A model generated the notes under the pieces. It did no database searches. It was not told where the DNA came from and saw only the letters and a list, made by a program, of their open reading frames with translations. From an uncultured Parabacteroides sp. (lineage in GTDB: Bacteria; Bacteroidota; Bacteroidia; Bacteroidales; Tannerellaceae): 64,000 nucleotides of DNA. A program made the translations under genes and the position numbers. Positions 62,060 to 64,000 of the stretch are shown here, piece after piece; within the stretch, counting starts at the first letter, position 1, and each line of letters begins with the position of its first letter. The stretch is from the NCBI GenBank assembly GCA_900552465.1, contig URZO01000014.1:1-64000 (forward strand). Reading direction: 5' to 3'.

Positions 62060-63058
62060 TTAATTCCCATACACTACTTCGAGCACAGTCTGGCCGACGG
62101 CTTTCAGCACGTTTTTGTCTATATTGCCCATGTTGTCGTTCTGCGTATGCCAATGGTCGCGGAAACCTTTATCCGACTGCGGGTCATAATTGATAATGTC
62201 TAAGCAGGGGATGCCGGTCTCCTGGATTACCGCTTCGTGATCGTCGGTTACGCCGCCACCGCTTGCATTGATAAAGTATTTGCCGTAGCCGAGGTTACGG
62301 GCGACTTCCCATACTTCGTCCACATAGCGGGCGGCATACTTCATGGAGATATATTCCTTATAGAACACGGCGTCTTTAGCCCCGACCATATCGAGCAGGA
62401 TGCCGAATTCGGCTTTGTAGCCCGGCTTATGCGGGTTCTTGCCCCAGAAACGGCTGCCGAGGCACCACGTGTCGCTGGTATCGCTGTATCTGTCTTTTGC
62501 AAATTCGGGTGTCCCGTAGTCTTCTGCATCAAAGAAGATAATGTCCACGCCGATGTTCGGAGCTTTCATACTGAATTGGCGGGCGATTTCAAGCAGGACA
62601 CCTACACCGCTGGCCCCGTCGTCTGCTCCGTCGAGCGGCTTACGGTAGTTGGCCGGGTTGGGGTCATGGTCCGAATAAGGACGTGTGTCCCAATGGGCGA
62701 AAAGGATTATGCGCTTGTCGCTGTTCGGGTTGTAGGCGCCGATGATGTTACGCGATTCCAACGGAGTACCGTCGTAGGCGGTGAGTGTCATCTCCTGCTC
62801 GTAGACCTGTGCGCCGAAGCGTTTCAGTTCGGATACTAAATAGTCGCCGCAAGCCTTATGTGCCGGCGTGTTAGGGACCCGGTGGCCGAATGAAACCTGT
62901 TTATCTACATACGAATAAGCACTGTCGGCATCAAAAGAGGGTGCCGATGTCGCCGTCGTTTTCTTCACTTCCGTCGCGGGTTCCGTCGTCTCACCGGAAC
63001 CTTTCTGACCGCATGCAAACAGGGCCATTGTGCATAATAATAAAATCAGTTTAGTCAT
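62060..63058 (-). CDS. M28-family peptidase / glutaminyl-peptide cyclotransferase-like lipoprotein
   Basis: 332 aa. Lipoprotein signal ending at Cys16 (LFACGQ), then a Thr/Glu-rich linker. The M28 zinc ligands are visible: FAHWDTRPYSDHD (about 119-131), DGADDGASGVG (about 143-153), DAEDYG (about 176-181) and a later DDHEAV. FGHRVPNTPAH near the start of the mature domain is typical of the glutaminyl cyclase-like subgroup, which makes N-terminal pyroglutamate rather than cleaving peptides. Aminopeptidase activity cannot be excluded. Confidence 0.88.
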   Translation of the reverse strand: MTKLILLLCTMALFACGQKGSGETTEPATEVKKTTATSAPSFDADSAYSYVDKQVSFGHRVPNTPAHKACGDYLVSELKRFGAQVYEQEMTLTAYDGTPLESRNIIGAYNPNSDKRIILFAHWDTRPYSDHDPNPANYRKPLDGADDGASGVGVLLEIARQFSMKAPNIGVDIIFFDAEDYGTPEFAKDRYSDTSDTWCLGSRFWGKNPHKPGYKAEFGILLDMVGAKDAVFYKEYISMKYAARYVDEVWEVARNLGYGKYFINASGGGVTDDHEAVIQETGIPCLDIINYDPQSDKGFRDHWHTQNDNMGNIDKNVLKAVGQTVLEVVYGN

Positions 63059-63068
63059 ATCTTGTCGT

Positions 63069-64000
63069 TTATAACTGGTTAGTCGAGGCGGTCGCCTGAA
63101 CGGCTGTCAGCACACGCATCAGGTTGCCTCCCCATATTTTAGCAATATCTTCTTCCGAATATCCTTTTTCTATCAGTTTAACAGTTATCTGGATAAAATC
63201 GTTGTCACTCTCGCAGCCGATAATACCTCCTCCGCCGTCAAAGTCCGAGCCGATCCCGACATGGTCGATCCCGGCCACTTTCACCATGTGGTCGATATGT
63301 TCGATGGCATCTGTCAGGCAGGCCTTCTTCTCGTCCTTGTTGATATAGGCGTCGAGCAGGCATACCTGTGCCACTCCGCCGTTTGCGGCAAGTGCGCGAA
63401 GTTGTTCATCCGTCAGGTTACGGTCGTGATCGCAGATCGCCCGTGAGGAGGAATGGGAGCAGAGGATAGGAGCCTTTGTCAGTTTCAACACGTCGAAGAA
63501 CGACTCTTCCGAGGCATGGGACATGTCGATCATAACTCCCTGCCGGTTCATCTCTCTGACCACTTCTTCGCCGAAAGGGCTTAACCCTTTCCACTCCCTC
63601 TTGGTGTGGGTGGAAGAGTCGCAAATATCGTTATCGTATGAATGGCAAAGCGTGATGTAATTCACTCCCATCGATTTGAAACGGGCGATGTTACTTAAGT
63701 CTTTTCCGATCCCGTATCCGTTTTCAATTCCGATAAAGAATGCTTTCTTACCTTCTTTTTTCAGGCGGATGAAATCTTCGGGAGTGACGGCGATGCCGCA
63801 TAGATCCTTGTTGGCTTCGGCCTGTTCATGGATGCCTTCAATCAGTCCGGTCACTTTCTCAACAGCTTGTTGCAGGGATGCGTCGTCCCGTTTGCCCTGT
63901 CCGATCCAGGCTGCCAGGAAGACACCGTCCAGACGGCCTTCTTCCATCTTCGGGATGTTCACCCGGTTCCGTTCGCGGTCGCCGATGCTGAATCCTGCCC
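63069..64000 (-). CDS. M19 membrane-dipeptidase family protein (partial, 5' end outside window)
   Basis: The frame is open through the window edge: GFSIGDRERNR is still in frame upstream of the GTG at 63962, so that GTG is not the true start. Visible M19 motifs: ENGYGIGKDL, GVNYITLCHSYDNDICDSS, IDMSHASEESFFDVL, CSHSSSRAICDHDRN and GIGSDFDGGGGI. The first zinc ligands (HxD) lie beyond the window. It hydrolyses dipeptides with two zinc ions. It precedes the M28 gene by 10 bp on the same strand, so the two probably form one operon. Confidence 0.93.
   Translation of the reverse strand, partial: AGFSIGDRERNRVNIPKMEEGRLDGVFLAAWIGQGKRDDASLQQAVEKVTGLIEGIHEQAEANKDLCGIAVTPEDFIRLKKEGKKAFFIGIENGYGIGKDLSNIARFKSMGVNYITLCHSYDNDICDSSTHTKREWKGLSPFGEEVVREMNRQGVMIDMSHASEESFFDVLKLTKAPILCSHSSSRAICDHDRNLTDEQLRALAANGGVAQVCLLDAYINKDEKKACLTDAIEHIDHMVKVAGIDHVGIGSDFDGGGGIIGCESDNDFIQITVKLIEKGYSEEDIAKIWGGNLMRVLTAVQATASTNQL

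Overview
The window comes from a Bacteroidales genome, most likely a gut Parabacteroides or close relative. The reasons are the TAnnTTTG-type -7 promoter elements upstream of many genes, two SusC/SusD pairs with ECF sigma/FecR regulation, four 6-bladed beta-propeller lipoproteins, a fused FeoAB, and the 23S-5S rRNA tail. Genus is an inference; species cannot be called from what I can see.

Layout. 1-620: end of an rRNA operon (23S 3' end, 5S, terminator). 662-7131: housekeeping and regulatory genes (AraC/GyrI-like regulator, TPR protein, lepA, CvfB-like S1 protein). 7323-23343: an A+T-rich capsule/exopolysaccharide locus. The plus-strand part encodes export (Wza, Wzc-like, Wzx), a sialyltransferase-like enzyme and a complete CMP-pseudaminic acid pathway: PseB, PseC, PseF, a PseG-PseH fusion and PseI. 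It continues with a sialidase-fold (Asp-box) lipoprotein and a GT4 enzyme. WecG/TagA, Wzy and a hexapeptide acyltransferase lie on the opposite strand and converge on it. 23733-26902: ferrous iron uptake (FeoAB plus a 58-aa Cys-rich FeoB partner) and a FolK-like protein. 26877-33171: a minus-strand glycan operon (methyltransferase, two glycosyltransferases, a polysaccharide deacetylase, a PIG-L deacetylase, a FemAB/GNAT-like protein).

33192-33505 is a 314-bp element with terminal inverted repeats and no gene. 33528-40395 is a minus-strand polysaccharide utilization locus (sigma factor, FecR, SusC, SusD) whose FecR reading frame is broken at a T-run followed by a perfect stem-loop. 40727-53762 is a second, divergent locus (FecR without its own sigma factor, SusC, SusD, GH20, GH2, propeller lipoprotein, GH16); this enzyme set would suit host mucin-type or other Gal/GlcNAc glycans. 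53895-56761: sufS, a VanZ-like gene, a toxin-antitoxin-like pair and rnhB. 56896-60527: three tandem propeller lipoproteins. 60528-61597: about 1.07 kb without a gene but dense in inverted repeats, including a roughly 520-bp quasi-palindrome. 61598-64000: sufE, an M28/glutaminyl-cyclase-like lipoprotein and a truncated M19 dipeptidase.

The least expected features are (1) the pseudaminic acid capsule pathway coupled to an Asp-box lipoprotein, (2) the frameshifted FecR with slip-site-plus-hairpin geometry, (3) the 314-bp element whose terminal hairpins carry compensatory changes, and (4) a recurring theme of degenerate 21-24-bp-period repeats in four separate intergenic regions.
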